Source: CAYLLT01 sp964591605 (GTDB lineage Bacteria; Planctomycetota; Phycisphaerae; UBA1845; PWPN01). From it: a stretch of DNA of 30,165 bases. A program made the position numbers and the translations under genes. The notes under the pieces were generated by a model, which saw nothing but the letters and a program-made list of their open reading frames with translations, had not been told where the DNA came from and made no database searches. Every line of letters begins with the position of its first letter. Within the stretch, counting starts at the first letter, position 1. The DNA lies in the NCBI GenBank assembly GCA_964591605.1, contig CAZQEN010000048.1, positions 1-30,165 of the forward strand. Direction: 5' to 3'. Shown here one piece after another: positions 5,912-15,089 of the stretch.

Positions 5912-8900
5912 TCAGCGGGCGGGCTCGAACCGGCCGAAACGCAGGGCGAGGGTAGGCAGGACGAGGAGGTTAAGAAGCGTCGAGGTGACGAGACCGCCGA
6001 GGATGACGACGGCCATGGGGCCTTCGAGCTCGCGGCCGGCCTCGCCGGTGCCCAGGGCAATGGGCAGGAGGCCCAGACCGGTGACCAGGGCGGTCATGAG
6101 GACGGGGACGATCCGCTCGGAGGCGCCGCGCAGGGCCGTGCTCAGGCCCCAGGTCTGCCCTTCCTGCGTGACCAGGTGCTCGAAGTGCGAGACCATCATG
6201 ACGGAGTTGCGCATGGTGATGCCGAAGAGGGTCACGAAGCCGACGAGCGAGCCGATGGAGAGCGTGGCGCGGGTGATATAGACGGCGAGAATGCCGCCGA
6301 CGAGCGCGAACGGCAGATTGGCGAGCACGAGCAGGAGATTGCGCGTGCGCTGGAACACGGTGGAGAGCAGGAGGATGACACCGACGCCGGCGAGGGCGGA
6401 GTGGAGGAGGAGTTCGCGCTGGGCCTGTTTCTGGGCCTCGGCGGCGCCGGTGAAGGTGACGTAGAGGCCGGGCGGGAGCTTGATGCGGGCGACTCTGGCC
6501 TCGGCCTCGCGGACGAAATCGGCGATATCGCGGTCCTCGACATTGCAGGTCACGGCCTGCCGTCGGCGGGCGCCGTCGTGCAGGATCATGTATCGGCCCA
6601 TGCGGTGGTCGATGTGGGCGAGCTGGTCGAGCCGCACGTACGTGCCGGCGGGGCTGCGCAGCATTAGCGAGCCGATGGATTCGGGGTCGCGGCGCGCCGG
6701 CTCCTGAAGGATGACGGAGACGTCGAAGACGCGGCTGCCCTCGTAGACCTGGGCGACGACGGTGCCCTGGTAGGCGGTTTCGATGGCCTCCATGACGGTG
6801 ACGGGCTGGAAGCCCCACTGGCGGAGCTGCTCGGGGCGAAGAGAGATGCTGACCTGGGGGGCGCCGGGCGGGGAGGCGACGCTCACGTCGCGGGCGCCGC
6901 GGACGGAGCGGACGGCCGTTTTGACCTCCTGAATGGTGTTATCGAGGGCTTCGAGGTCCTCTCCGTAGAGGTTGACGACCACGGCGGCGGTTTCACCGGA
7001 GATGGTCTCGCCGATACGGTCGCCCAGGAAGGTGAGCACCTCGGTTTGAAGGCCGGGAAAGGACTCGAGAACGCCGCGGATATCCTGCTGCGTCTGCTCC
7101 TGCACGTCGCCGGGCAGATCTTTCTGGAGTTCGACGTGGAATTCGCTGCGGTGCGGGCCCCAGGGGTCTTCGCCGAGCTCGGCGCGGCCGACCTGCTGCT
7201 CGACGGTGGCGATGTTCGGGTTGGCGAGGAGCTCGTGCGAGATGAGCGTGCCGATGCGCACCATTTCGGGGAGCGACGTGCCCGGGATTCCGCTGGCCTG
7301 GAGGACGAAGTGTCCTTCGCGGAATTCGGGGATGAATTCGCCGCGGAGGCGCGGAATGAGGGCGAGAGCGGCGACGCAGAGGAGCGCACTGATGCCCATG
7401 ACGCCGCCGGGGGCCCGGCTGAGGAACGAGAGCATGCGACGGTAGCCCTGCTTGAGCCACCGGAGGAAGAAAGGCTCGGTCCTGACGCGTGCGCCGGGCA
7501 GGAGGATGAGCGACAAGGCCGGGGTGACGGTGATGGCCACGAGGAGGGAGGCGAGAATGGCCAGGATGTAGGCGACGCCCAGAGGCGCGAACAGCCGGCC
7601 CTGCAGGCCGGACATGGTGAGCACGGGGACGAACACGAGGACGACGACGAAGGTCGCGTAGACCACGGCGCTGCGGACTTCGAGCGACGCGTCGAGCACG
7701 ACGCGCCAGGCGGGCAGCGGGCTTGCGAGCAACCGGTTCTCCCGGAGCCGGCGCCAGATGTTCTCGACGTCGATGATGGCGTCATCGACGACCTCGCCGA
7801 TGGCGATGGCGAGGCCGCCGAGCGTGATGGTGTTGAGCGTGATGCCCAGGCGGTTCATGACCACGATGGCGATCAGGAGGGAAAGCGGAATGGCCAGGAT
7901 GGAGATGAAAGCCGTGCGCAGGTTGAAGAGGAATATGAACAGGACGGCACACACCAGAACGGCGCCGATGGCGAGCGAGCGGTTGATGTGATAGAGCGCG
8001 GTCTCGATGAAGGTGGCGGGCCGGTGGAGGCGGGGATACATCCGGATGTGGTTGGCGTCGAAAACCGGCTGGAGCTCGGCGAGGGCGGCCTCGAGCCCGC
8101 GCGTGACCTCCATGGTGTTGGCGCCGTACTGGCTGAGCATGGTAACGAGGACGCCGGGGCCGCCCATCACCACGGTATCGCCGACCTTCGGCTCGCCGGC
8201 GACGACGACGCTGGCGACGTCGCGGAGGCGGATGACGAGCGAGCCCCTCCGCGTGATGACCACGTCGCCGAGCTGCTCGGTCGTGAGCGACTGGCCTTCG
8301 GTCTGGATGACGATGCGCTGGTTGGCGTTCTCGATGAAGCCGGCGCCGCGGGCGCCGGTCGAGTTGCGGGCGGCGATCAGGACGTCGTCGATTCCCAGAT
8401 CGCAGGCCAGAAGACGCTGCGGATCGACCTGGACCTGGAGCTGCCGGATCTCTCCGCCGAAGACGTGAAGCGAAGCGACGCCGGGGACGGAAAGCAGGCG
8501 CTGCTTGAGCGTCCAGTCGACGAAGGTGCGCAATTCCATCGGGCTGAGCCTGTCGGAGACGAGGCCGATCTTGAGCAGGTCCATGGTCGAGCTGGTGAGC
8601 TCGGTCATCTTGGGCGCGTGCACGCCGACGGGCAGGGCGCCGGCGATGGTGGCGAGCTTCTCGTTGACCATCTGGCGGGCCTTGAAGATGTCGGCATCCT
8701 CCTTGAAGAGGATGGTGACGATCGAGAGGCCCTGGACGGACTGCGAGCGGATCGATTCGAGGAAACCGACGCCGTTGATGGCGGATTCGACGGGCCGGGT
8801 GACGAGTTGTTCGACGAGCTCGGGGGAGAGTCCCGGGGCCTCGGTCTGGATCACCGTCTGGGGCTGCACGAAGTCGGGGAAGACGTCGAGCCTGGCGTGA

Positions 8901-8995
8901 CGCGCGGCGTACTGGCCGTAGCCGATCATGCCGGCGGCGAGGAACACGACGGCGAAGCGGTGCCTGATGGAGAACTCAACAAGTCCTTTGAGCAT
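5912..8995 (-). CDS. czcA: heavy-metal RND efflux transporter (CzcA/CusA family)
   Basis: Inner-membrane proton-driven pump of 1027 residues, full length for the HME-RND family. It begins MLKGLVEFSIRHRFAVVF (TM1), followed by PDFVQPQTVIQTEAPGLSPE, the porter and docking loops, and two sets of transmembrane helices. The proton-relay helix TM4 reads GGLAIAIGEVVDDAIIDVEN (about 393-412), with acidic residues E401, D404, D405, D409 and E411. CzcA of Cupriavidus has DFG..DGA and CusA has GAMVDAA at this place, so the metal is not clearly zinc or copper. The late helix segment VTLFGITMRNSVMMVSHFEHL is typical. It is the last gene of the cluster, 64 bases after czcB. The symbol denotes family, not proven substrate. 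Confidence 0.95.
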   Translation of the reverse strand: MLKGLVEFSIRHRFAVVFLAAGMIGYGQYAARHARLDVFPDFVQPQTVIQTEAPGLSPELVEQLVTRPVESAINGVGFLESIRSQSVQGLSIVTILFKEDADIFKARQMVNEKLATIAGALPVGVHAPKMTELTSSTMDLLKIGLVSDRLSPMELRTFVDWTLKQRLLSVPGVASLHVFGGEIRQLQVQVDPQRLLACDLGIDDVLIAARNSTGARGAGFIENANQRIVIQTEGQSLTTEQLGDVVITRRGSLVIRLRDVASVVVAGEPKVGDTVVMGGPGVLVTMLSQYGANTMEVTRGLEAALAELQPVFDANHIRMYPRLHRPATFIETALYHINRSLAIGAVLVCAVLFIFLFNLRTAFISILAIPLSLLIAIVVMNRLGITLNTITLGGLAIAIGEVVDDAIIDVENIWRRLRENRLLASPLPAWRVVLDASLEVRSAVVYATFVVVLVFVPVLTMSGLQGRLFAPLGVAYILAILASLLVAITVTPALSLILLPGARVRTEPFFLRWLKQGYRRMLSFLSRAPGGVMGISALLCVAALALIPRLRGEFIPEFREGHFVLQASGIPGTSLPEMVRIGTLISHELLANPNIATVEQQVGRAELGEDPWGPHRSEFHVELQKDLPGDVQEQTQQDIRGVLESFPGLQTEVLTFLGDRIGETISGETAAVVVNLYGEDLEALDNTIQEVKTAVRSVRGARDVSVASPPGAPQVSISLRPEQLRQWGFQPVTVMEAIETAYQGTVVAQVYEGSRVFDVSVILQEPARRDPESIGSLMLRSPAGTYVRLDQLAHIDHRMGRYMILHDGARRRQAVTCNVEDRDIADFVREAEARVARIKLPPGLYVTFTGAAEAQKQAQRELLLHSALAGVGVILLLSTVFQRTRNLLLVLANLPFALVGGILAVYITRATLSIGSLVGFVTLFGITMRNSVMMVSHFEHLVTQEGQTWGLSTALRGASERIVPVLMTALVTGLGLLPIALGTGEAGRELEGPMAVVILGGLVTSTLLNLLVLPTLALRFGRFEPAR

Positions 8996-9059
8996 GTCGG
9001 ATCACGGTCTGCGCTGCGGGCGGGGCGGGTCGGCGCCGCGCTGCCCGGCGAGCGCCCGA

Positions 9060-10415
9060 TCATTCTTCTTCTTCCTGGGCTGAGAAAGTCAGTTCCTTCG
9101 AGAGCAGGCTCTGGGCCCCCTGCACGACGAGGGGGGCGTCGGCGCCCAGGCCGCCGGTCGCGAACACCGCCCCCGGCTGGGCGTGGTCGATGTTGAGCGC
9201 TTTTCGGGTAAACTCATCCGCCTGTGTCTGGAGGTAGACCCAGGATCGGCCGCCGTACCGGACGATGGCCGAGCGGGGCACGAGAATGCCGCTGCGGGGC
9301 CGGCCGGGCAGCTCGAGATAGACACTGGCGAACATGCCGGGCAGCAGGAGCAGACGGCCGGGGCGTACCCGGAACAGAAGGGAGCCGCCAGCCAGGCGCT
9401 GGTCCGCAGCCGGGAGCGGTCCGACGAGCTGCCCCTCGAGAGGGTGATCCTCGAAGCCGGCGGGAACGATCCGTGCTCTTTTGACCTGCGACGGGATCGG
9501 CTGGCCGACGGGGATTTCGGTGCGGACGAGGAGTTGATCGTAATCGCCCACCTGGAGCAAGCTTTGACCACTTTCGACGGCTTCGCCGGGCCGGGCGGGT
9601 ACGGCGAGGACCTGTCCCGGGCGTTCGAGCCGCAGGGGGACCTCTCCGGCGGGGCCGGTGCTGGCGGTGAGCGACGACTGAAGGATGGCGACGGTCCGGC
9701 GGGCCGTTTCGAGGTGGGCCTGAGCGGCCCGCAAAGTGGCTTCCGCCTCCTGAAGCTGGCGCTGCGACTCGAGCTGCTCGGCGAAGAGCTTTTTTCTTCG
9801 ATCGTAGGAGGTCTGGGCGGCCTGGAGGGCGGCCTGGGCCTCGTCGACTTCTCCGCGGGCGGCGGCCAGGCGGGCGGCGAGGTCGGCGCGCTCGACCGCA
9901 CTGAGGCGGGGGACGACCACGCCGACGGTGGTGCCCGCGGGGACGAGATCGCCGAGCTGCGGCCACGGCTGTGTGGCGGGGTGAAGGAAGCCGGCGATTG
10001 GAGCGCGCAGGAAAAAGCTGCGGCCCGGGTCCTCCTGGACCACCCCGTAGGCGAGAAGCTCCGGAGGGAGCGTGGCCGGGGTGAGCGGTGCAGTGGCGAG
10101 GGCGATGCGTTTCTGAGTGGCAAGATCCATCCGCACGACGACGTCGCCGTTTTCGAGCGTGCGGACGTCGGGTGTTTCTTCCTCGCGGGCTTCGCCGGCA
10201 TGCCGGGCCTCGTGCTGATCGGCTTCCTGCGCGGAGGCTTCGGACGCGGCCGCGGGGGAGTGCTGCGCTTTTGACTCCTGCGCCTCAGCTCCCTCTTCAT
10301 GCTCAGCCTCGCCCGCGTGGAGGAGCTCAGGATGAAGCTCGAGGTAGGTGTAGGTGAGCAACGCCCCGATCGCGGCGAAGATGAAGGCGGCGAACGCCCA
10401 CGAGAGAACTTTCAT
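9060..10415 (-). CDS. czcB: RND periplasmic adaptor (CzcB family)
   Basis: Membrane-fusion protein of 451 residues that would bridge the inner-membrane pump to the outer-membrane channel. An N-terminal membrane anchor (about 5-25) is followed by a His/Glu/Asp/Ala-rich stretch (about 33-85) with many possible metal ligands, for example EAEHEEGAEAQ and EADQHEARH. Then come the barrel-sandwich half motif (FFLRAPIAGFLHPA), a long alpha-hairpin (about 180-250, rich in Ala, Arg, Glu and Gln), the second lipoyl half, and a beta-barrel domain with PGMFASVYLELPG and VPRSAIVRYGGRSWVYL. It lies between czcA and a short exported peptide. A weak AGGA lies upstream of the ATG at 10415. The acidic/His segment resembles metal-binding N-termini of CzcB proteins, but specificity cannot be read. 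Confidence 0.93.
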   Translation of the reverse strand: MKVLSWAFAAFIFAAIGALLTYTYLELHPELLHAGEAEHEEGAEAQESKAQHSPAAASEASAQEADQHEARHAGEAREEETPDVRTLENGDVVVRMDLATQKRIALATAPLTPATLPPELLAYGVVQEDPGRSFFLRAPIAGFLHPATQPWPQLGDLVPAGTTVGVVVPRLSAVERADLAARLAAARGEVDEAQAALQAAQTSYDRRKKLFAEQLESQRQLQEAEATLRAAQAHLETARRTVAILQSSLTASTGPAGEVPLRLERPGQVLAVPARPGEAVESGQSLLQVGDYDQLLVRTEIPVGQPIPSQVKRARIVPAGFEDHPLEGQLVGPLPAADQRLAGGSLLFRVRPGRLLLLPGMFASVYLELPGRPRSGILVPRSAIVRYGGRSWVYLQTQADEFTRKALNIDHAQPGAVFATGGLGADAPLVVQGAQSLLSKELTFSAQEEEE

Positions 10416-10448
10416 GATGGCATTCTCGTTCCTGGAATCAGCGTGCCG

Positions 10449-10592
10449 TCAAGTGACGGCGGCGGCGATGATCTGTCGGGCGAAATCCTGCAGGAATGCT
10501 TGGAGCGTCTCACCGAAAGGCTGTGACTGACAGCTTCCCGGCAGGGCCGCGATGAGTGCGCCGCCCAGTAATCCGTACCATTTGTGCTTCAT
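10449..10592 (-). CDS. 47-residue exported peptide in the efflux cluster
   Basis: Starts MKHKWYGLLGGALIAAL, a basic n-region and hydrophobic core, then PGSC, a poor lipobox that could still allow lipidation at Cys. The remaining 27 residues form a likely amphipathic helix including ETLQAFLQDFARQIIAAA. The start at 10592 has AGGAG ten bases upstream. It lies between czcC (45 bases before) and czcB (33 bases after) on the same strand, so it is probably co-transcribed. I recognise no named family. A small accessory or stabilising subunit of the RND complex, or a periplasmic metal-binding peptide, are possible, but the mature part lacks His and has only the one Cys. Translation is inferred from start signal, signal peptide and position. 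Confidence 0.65.
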   Translation of the reverse strand: MKHKWYGLLGGALIAALPGSCQSQPFGETLQAFLQDFARQIIAAAVT

Positions 10593-10637
10593 CTGGTTCG
10601 TACTCCTGTGATGACTCCTGGCAGCTCCCACGGCCGA

Positions 10638-12370
10638 TCACCCGGCCGGGCGTGACCCGGCGGCGCTGCGGGGTGCGGTCTCCGGTTGGGTTGCCGGGGC
10701 GGGCATCCGGCCGCCGAGGGCCGCTTCGAGCTCGACCAGGGCCACGGCGTACGCGCGCTGCACGTCGACGAGGCCGGCGCGCCGGTTCACGAGCGACCGC
10801 TGCGCTTCGATGAGGGCCAGGATGCTCTGCTCGCCCTGCTGAAACATGGTTCGCGCCCCGTCGACGGTCTCGACCGCGGCGGGGAGCGCCTCGTTTTCAT
10901 AGTATCGCCACAGGCCCAGAGCAGCGCGGGCCTGCGCGGCGGAGCGCTGAACGTCGAGCGCCACCTGGTCGAGAAGATTCTCGAACTCCTGGCGCCGCTG
11001 CTCGATGCGGAAGCGCGCCCTGGCGATCTGGGCCTGATTCTGATCGAAGACCGGGAGGGTCACGGTGATCGTCGGGCCGAGGATGGCGTCGATGATCTGG
11101 CGCTTTTCGAGGCTGCGTTCGCCCCGCGACTGAATGGAGGGGGCGGTCAAGCCGCCGCCGGCGATGGAGCTGCGCAGGGTGTCGGCGGCGACTTTTCGGC
11201 CGGGCAGGCCCCGTGATTCGGAGCGCTCGACGTCAAAGCCCAGGGCCAGACTCGGAAGGACCTTGAGGATTTCGAGTTTGAGCTGCTTTTCCGCCTCGCG
11301 CACCTGGTAGGCGGTGAGTTGTGCGTCGAGCCGCTGCTGCATCGCCCAGGTGAGAAGGGTCTGGTCGTCGGGCAATTCCATCTTTCCGGGCAGATTGCCA
11401 GTGACGTGGAGCGGGGCGTCCGAGCGGCTCAGACCCAGCACGCGGGCCAGTTCGAGCTCGGCGACGCGGAGGTTCCGCTCGGCGGCGAGCAGGTCGAGAT
11501 TCGTGTCGAGCAGGGTGACGCGCTGCAGATTGACGTCGAGGCGGCTCAGATCGCCCTGTTTGAAGCGCTCTTCGGCCGAGCGGACCGACTGGTCGACGAG
11601 CTCGACAGCGCGCCGCGCGGTATCTCGGGCCAGTACCGCGGCGAGCACCTCGTAATAGCGGGTCTTGACGTCGGCGGCGAGGCTGACGGCGCGGGCGGCG
11701 ACGCGGCGGACGGTCTGTTCGAGCTGGGCCTCGGCGACTTTGACTNNNNNNNNNNGACCTGCAGGCCGTCGCCGCTGGCCTGCAGCACCAGCCCGAGGCC
11801 GCGGCTCTTGGCCGAGGCCTGGGCGGCTTCCATCAGCGCCGGGCCGGCCGCCCGCGGGGTGGCCGTCTCGCCGCGCAGGCGGGTTATCTCGGTGGCGGCC
11901 TCCTGGACCTGTTCGAGCTGGGCCTCGGCGACTTTGACTTTGACGGGGATCTGCCAGAGATCGACGATTTCCTGGGCGATGCCCAGCTCGAGGTTGGGGC
12001 GTCCGCCGCCCTCGGGGAAGCGGAGAAGTATGGAGAGGGACGGGTTCTGCATCAGCCCCGACTGGACGACCTCGGCGCGGGAGACGCCGATTTCCTGAAA
12101 GAGAGCCATGAACTCGCGATTGTGGATGAGGGCGATCTGCAGGGCCTCGTCAAGGGTGAGGTCTCCGTGCAGGAGCTGCGCCGCCCGGCGCTGGGCGTCT
12201 GCGGTGTCCTGGTCGAGGAGGTCGACGCCCGTCCGGGCGGTGATGAGCTGGCGGGTGCGGGCGAAGTCCTTTGCCGCGTCCACGGCACAGCCGGCTGCGT
12301 CCCAGACCAGCACGCACAGGCCTGGGATGGCGAGGGCGACGGTTCTTCGAATGGTCCGGGACCAATACAT
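10638..12370 (-). CDS. czcC: TolC/CzcC-family outer-membrane efflux protein, split by an assembly gap
   Basis: Outer-membrane channel of the tripartite efflux pump. The N-terminal part (12370 to about 11909) has a signal sequence with a lipobox-like AAGC and the TolC-type helix LTLDEALQIALIHNREFMAL, ending VKVAEAQLEQ. The C-terminal part (11745 to 10638) begins with the same VKVAEAQLEQ and continues TVRRVAARAVSLAADVKTRY and the usual long helices to GQSILALIEAQRSL-type repeats. The parts are separated by ten N plus about 153 bases that do not fit the family, and frames differ across the gap. Removing one copy of the 31-bp repeat with the intervening sequence gives one continuous protein of about 520 residues. 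So this is an intact gene with a likely misassembly, not a pseudogene. Start ATG at 12370; the barrel gene is 66 bases upstream. Confidence 0.88.
11715..11939. repeat. 31-bp direct repeat flanking gap inside czcC
   Basis: Bases 11715-11745 and 11909-11939 are identical over 31 bases (CTGTTCGAGCTGGGCCTCGG and on). The first copy ends directly at the ten N (11746-11755). The segment between the gap and the second copy (11756-11908) also contains a 9-bp inverted repeat (11759-11767 with 11777-11785). A shared end-sequence at a scaffold join is the signature of an unresolved overlap or of two sequence variants joined end to end. Confidence 0.85.
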
Positions 12371-12436
12371 GGGTGCCCCGCGGGCGGAAGCGACAGCGAG
12401 CTCCCGCGCACATGATACGCGGGAGAGACCGGTTGA

Positions 12437-13429
12437 TCACCAAAAGCTGTAGTGGACGGTCACCCCCGCCCCGAAGTTCTGATGGTTGTCGCTTCCATCC
12501 CAAGTAAACATGACTCCCGGACCCAACGAGAGCTTGTCATTGATGCGCCACTCGGCCGACACTTCGCCGGTGTGCTGGTCGGCCTCACCGCGAAGCTCAC
12601 TGGTCTCAAGCACGTAGTCCGCGATGATGGCGAACGTGTCGGTAATCCGCCACTTGTAGCCGAAGCGGAAACCCCACTGGAAGTTCCGCAAGTCGTCGCC
12701 TTCCTCGCCCCGCACCTGATCCCACCAGGAGTCGGCTTCTTCGAGGTTGTTGCGGCCGTTGGCGGACTCAAAGAAGGCGTTGAGGTAGGCGGTTCCGGGC
12801 CCGAGCTCCTTGGCCATCACGAACGTCAGGGTCCAGTCCACGCCGCTGGAGTGGTAGCCGCTGGGGACGCGCAGTTCGTTGATGGTGGAGAAGGTGGGCC
12901 ACCAGCCGGAGGGATCCTCGGCGATCCAGCGCTGGATCCAGTGGAATTCGATGTCGCCGTTTCCATCCACACCGCCATTCAGCATCTCCAGGGGGACATC
13001 GAGCCCGACTTTGGTATTGCGCAGGAGCTCGTGGTTGAAGGTGTATTCGATTTCGGGCCTCATGAGCCATGCGTCCGATTCGCCCGACCGCGTGCTCCAT
13101 CCGGTGAAATGGTTGATCTGCAGCTCGCCGGGCTGACCGGGCTGTCCGTCCTCGAGGGAGGTGTAGGTGTTGAAGGACTGGCGGTCCTCCATTTCGTCCT
13201 CGACACCGGCAGACGATTCCTTCGCGGGTCTGGCCTTTGTTTCCGTTGTCTCGCCGGCATTGTCTGCCGGTTTGGTGGTCATGCCGGCGTCGAGGAGCCC
13301 AAGGTGGATCGGCGCGAGGGGGTTAAAACCGATATTCCGGGGCGGCGCCGCAGGAGCAGCATTGTACGCTGCGGCGAACGCCCAGGCGCCCAGCAGGACT
13401 CCGTAGATGCGGCGGCGGGTCCGAGCCAT
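12437..13429 (-). CDS. outer-membrane beta-barrel protein
   Basis: Exported protein of 330 residues. An Arg-rich n-region (MARTRRR) and a hydrophobic core lead to a cleavage-like PAAPP near residue 27. A charged linker (about 50-85) precedes strand-rich sequence with alternating aromatic residues, such as EIEYTF, NAFFESANGR, WGFRFGYKW and IADYVLET. The C-terminus is GVTVHYSFW, ending in an aromatic residue as outer-membrane barrels do. It resembles barrel proteins of the phenol-degradation MetA/transporter type found near RND systems. GGAG lies eight bases before the ATG. It is the first gene of the efflux cluster, 66 bases ahead of czcC. It may be an extra outer-membrane porin; substrate unknown. 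Confidence 0.8.
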   Translation of the reverse strand: MARTRRRIYGVLLGAWAFAAAYNAAPAAPPRNIGFNPLAPIHLGLLDAGMTTKPADNAGETTETKARPAKESSAGVEDEMEDRQSFNTYTSLEDGQPGQPGELQINHFTGWSTRSGESDAWLMRPEIEYTFNHELLRNTKVGLDVPLEMLNGGVDGNGDIEFHWIQRWIAEDPSGWWPTFSTINELRVPSGYHSSGVDWTLTFVMAKELGPGTAYLNAFFESANGRNNLEEADSWWDQVRGEEGDDLRNFQWGFRFGYKWRITDTFAIIADYVLETSELRGEADQHTGEVSAEWRINDKLSLGPGVMFTWDGSDNHQNFGAGVTVHYSFW

Positions 13430-13775
13430 GACGTTTGCTCCGTGTGCATGTGAGTCAATTGCTGGTCAGCATCAGTGCAGGCTCACATCCTCTGCCTGAG
13501 ATCACCGCCGGTCAATGGCGGAGGCGCACGGAAGCTGCAGATTAGAGGTCTGTTAATCAGATCGGGGTATTCGCTCGTCGGGCGCAGGACGATGGGGCTG
13601 ATCGGAGACGGATGGATGCGGCGGGCGGGGGCGCGTTGGGGAGTCAGACCAGCCTTTCGTGGTTCCCGTGGAGCTGCAGGGTTCTGATCTGGCGGCGCCG
13701 CGTCATGCAAGAATTGCATTCACCGAGGGGCTCGGGAGCACCCCAGGCGACGGCAAATCGTGTAGTCTGACGGAG
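13430..13775. promoter_or_regulatory. divergent intergenic region with candidate operators
   Basis: This 346-base region separates the divergent efflux cluster and GH5 gene, so promoters for both must lie here, but no convincing -35/-10 pair is seen. Three inverted repeats could be binding sites: CCGCC (13505-13509) with GGCGG (13517-13521); GATTA (13540-13544) with TAATC (13554-13558); and ATGCAA (13705-13710) with TTGCAT (13714-13719). The first two lie on the efflux side and might bind the response regulator; the third is nearer the GH5 gene. These are pattern matches only. Confidence 0.3.
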
Positions 13776-15011
13776 ATGAGACCCGAGCTGGCTTCGTGGT
13801 TGATGGCGATGGCGTGGGGGTGCGGGGTCGGCGCGGGCGGCGCCTGGGCGGAGTTGCCGGCGAGCTCTCCTTCCAGCAGGCCGAGTACGCTGCCCGGGAG
13901 TGGGAAGGCCCCGCCGGGATTGTCGGTGGATCGCGGCGTCCTGATGAAGGATGGGCGGGCGTACCGCGGCATCGGGGTCAATTATTTCAGCGCGTTCATC
14001 CGCACGCTGAGCGACAGCGGCGATGTGTCGTACCGGTCGGGGCTGGCGGCGCTGCGCGAGCGGGGCATTCCGTTCATTCGATTTGCGTGCAACGGGTTCT
14101 GGGCGGCCGACTGGTCGCTGTATCTGCGGGAGCGGCCGCGTTACTTCGAGCGGCTCGACGCGTTCGTGCAGGAGGCGGAGCGGCAGGGCATCGGGCTGAT
14201 TCCCTCGTTTTTCTGGTATTTTGCGACGGTGCCGGACGCGGCCGGCGAGCCGGTGGACCAGTGGGGCCATCCGGCGTCGAAGACGCACACGCTCATGCGG
14301 CAGTATGTGGCGGACGTGGTCGGGCGGTACCGGGATTCACCGGCGATCTGGGCGTGGGAGTTCGGCAACGAGCACCGGTTGCAGATCGACCTGCCGGGGG
14401 CGGGCCAGGGGTTGCCGTATGTGGCGCCGCAACTGGGTACGCCCACGACGCGGAGTGCGCGCGACAAGCTGCCGCGGGAGGCGGTGGAATGCGCGCAGCG
14501 GGAGTTCGGGCGGGCGGTGCGGCGGATCGATGCGCACCGGCTGCTGATCACGGGCGATTCGATCCCCCGGCCGTTCGCGTATCACCTGATGACGGGGCAG
14601 AAGTGGGAACGGGACACGCCCGCTCAGACGGCGGCGATGCTGCTGCGCGACAACGCAGATCCGTACGACGGCCTGTCGATTCACCTGTATCCGAACAGGG
14701 ATCACGAGTTTTTCGAGCCGCCGGCGCCGCTGCGGGAGCTGCTGCGGATGTGCCACGAGACGGGCATCGCGGCGGGCAAGCCGCTGTTCGTCGGCGAGTT
14801 CGGGGCGTCGGACGAGATGGGGCCGGAGCAGGTGCGGGTGTACGTGAGGCAGATGCTGGAGACGATCGTTGAGCTGCGGATACCGCTGGCTGCGTTGTGG
14901 GTGTACGACCTGCCGCAGCAGGATGGGACGTACAACGTGACGGCGGAGAATCACCGGTCATGGATGCTGGATGCGGTGGCGGAGGCGAACCGGCGGATGC
15001 GGGGGCGGTGA
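13776..15011 (+). CDS. secreted glycoside hydrolase, GH5-like (cellulase/mannanase fold)
   Basis: Exported (beta/alpha)8-barrel hydrolase of 411 residues acting on beta-linked polysaccharide. A signal peptide (about 1-25, ending GAWA) and a Ser/Pro linker are followed by GVNYFSAFIR, FIRFACNGFW, the acid/base E199 in WEFGNEH and the nucleophile E341 in LFVGEFGAS, and late-barrel residues in LAALWVYDLPQQDG. The two glutamates and their spacing fit clan GH-A; GH5 is the best guess, and the exact substrate cannot be told. The ATG at 13776 is chosen for the signal peptide. GGAG directly abuts it, which is too close, so initiation may be weak or at another codon. The frame is open upstream to 13659. 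It stands alone between repeats and is not in an obvious polysaccharide locus. Confidence 0.85.
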   Translation: MRPELASWLMAMAWGCGVGAGGAWAELPASSPSSRPSTLPGSGKAPPGLSVDRGVLMKDGRAYRGIGVNYFSAFIRTLSDSGDVSYRSGLAALRERGIPFIRFACNGFWAADWSLYLRERPRYFERLDAFVQEAERQGIGLIPSFFWYFATVPDAAGEPVDQWGHPASKTHTLMRQYVADVVGRYRDSPAIWAWEFGNEHRLQIDLPGAGQGLPYVAPQLGTPTTRSARDKLPREAVECAQREFGRAVRRIDAHRLLITGDSIPRPFAYHLMTGQKWERDTPAQTAAMLLRDNADPYDGLSIHLYPNRDHEFFEPPAPLRELLRMCHETGIAAGKPLFVGEFGASDEMGPEQVRVYVRQMLETIVELRIPLAALWVYDLPQQDGTYNVTAENHRSWMLDAVAEANRRMRGR

Positions 15012-15089
15012 GGAGGAGCGGGCGACGTTTTCTCGGGTGCTGAAGCGCATGTGGGAGGGGATGCATGGATTGAGAGGGGAGCATGCGGT

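Noticed and set aside
7046..9196. 716-codon plus-strand frame over czcA
   Set aside because: Antisense of a clear RND transporter; Asp/Glu/Gly-rich shadow typical of high-GC DNA. Similar frames over pyruvate carboxylase (18756-20153, 20283-22436) and the metallohydrolase (23100-24968) were rejected for the same reason.
10638..12370. czcC as a frameshifted pseudogene
   Set aside because: The 31-bp repeat and N run explain the frame change, and the joined protein is intact.
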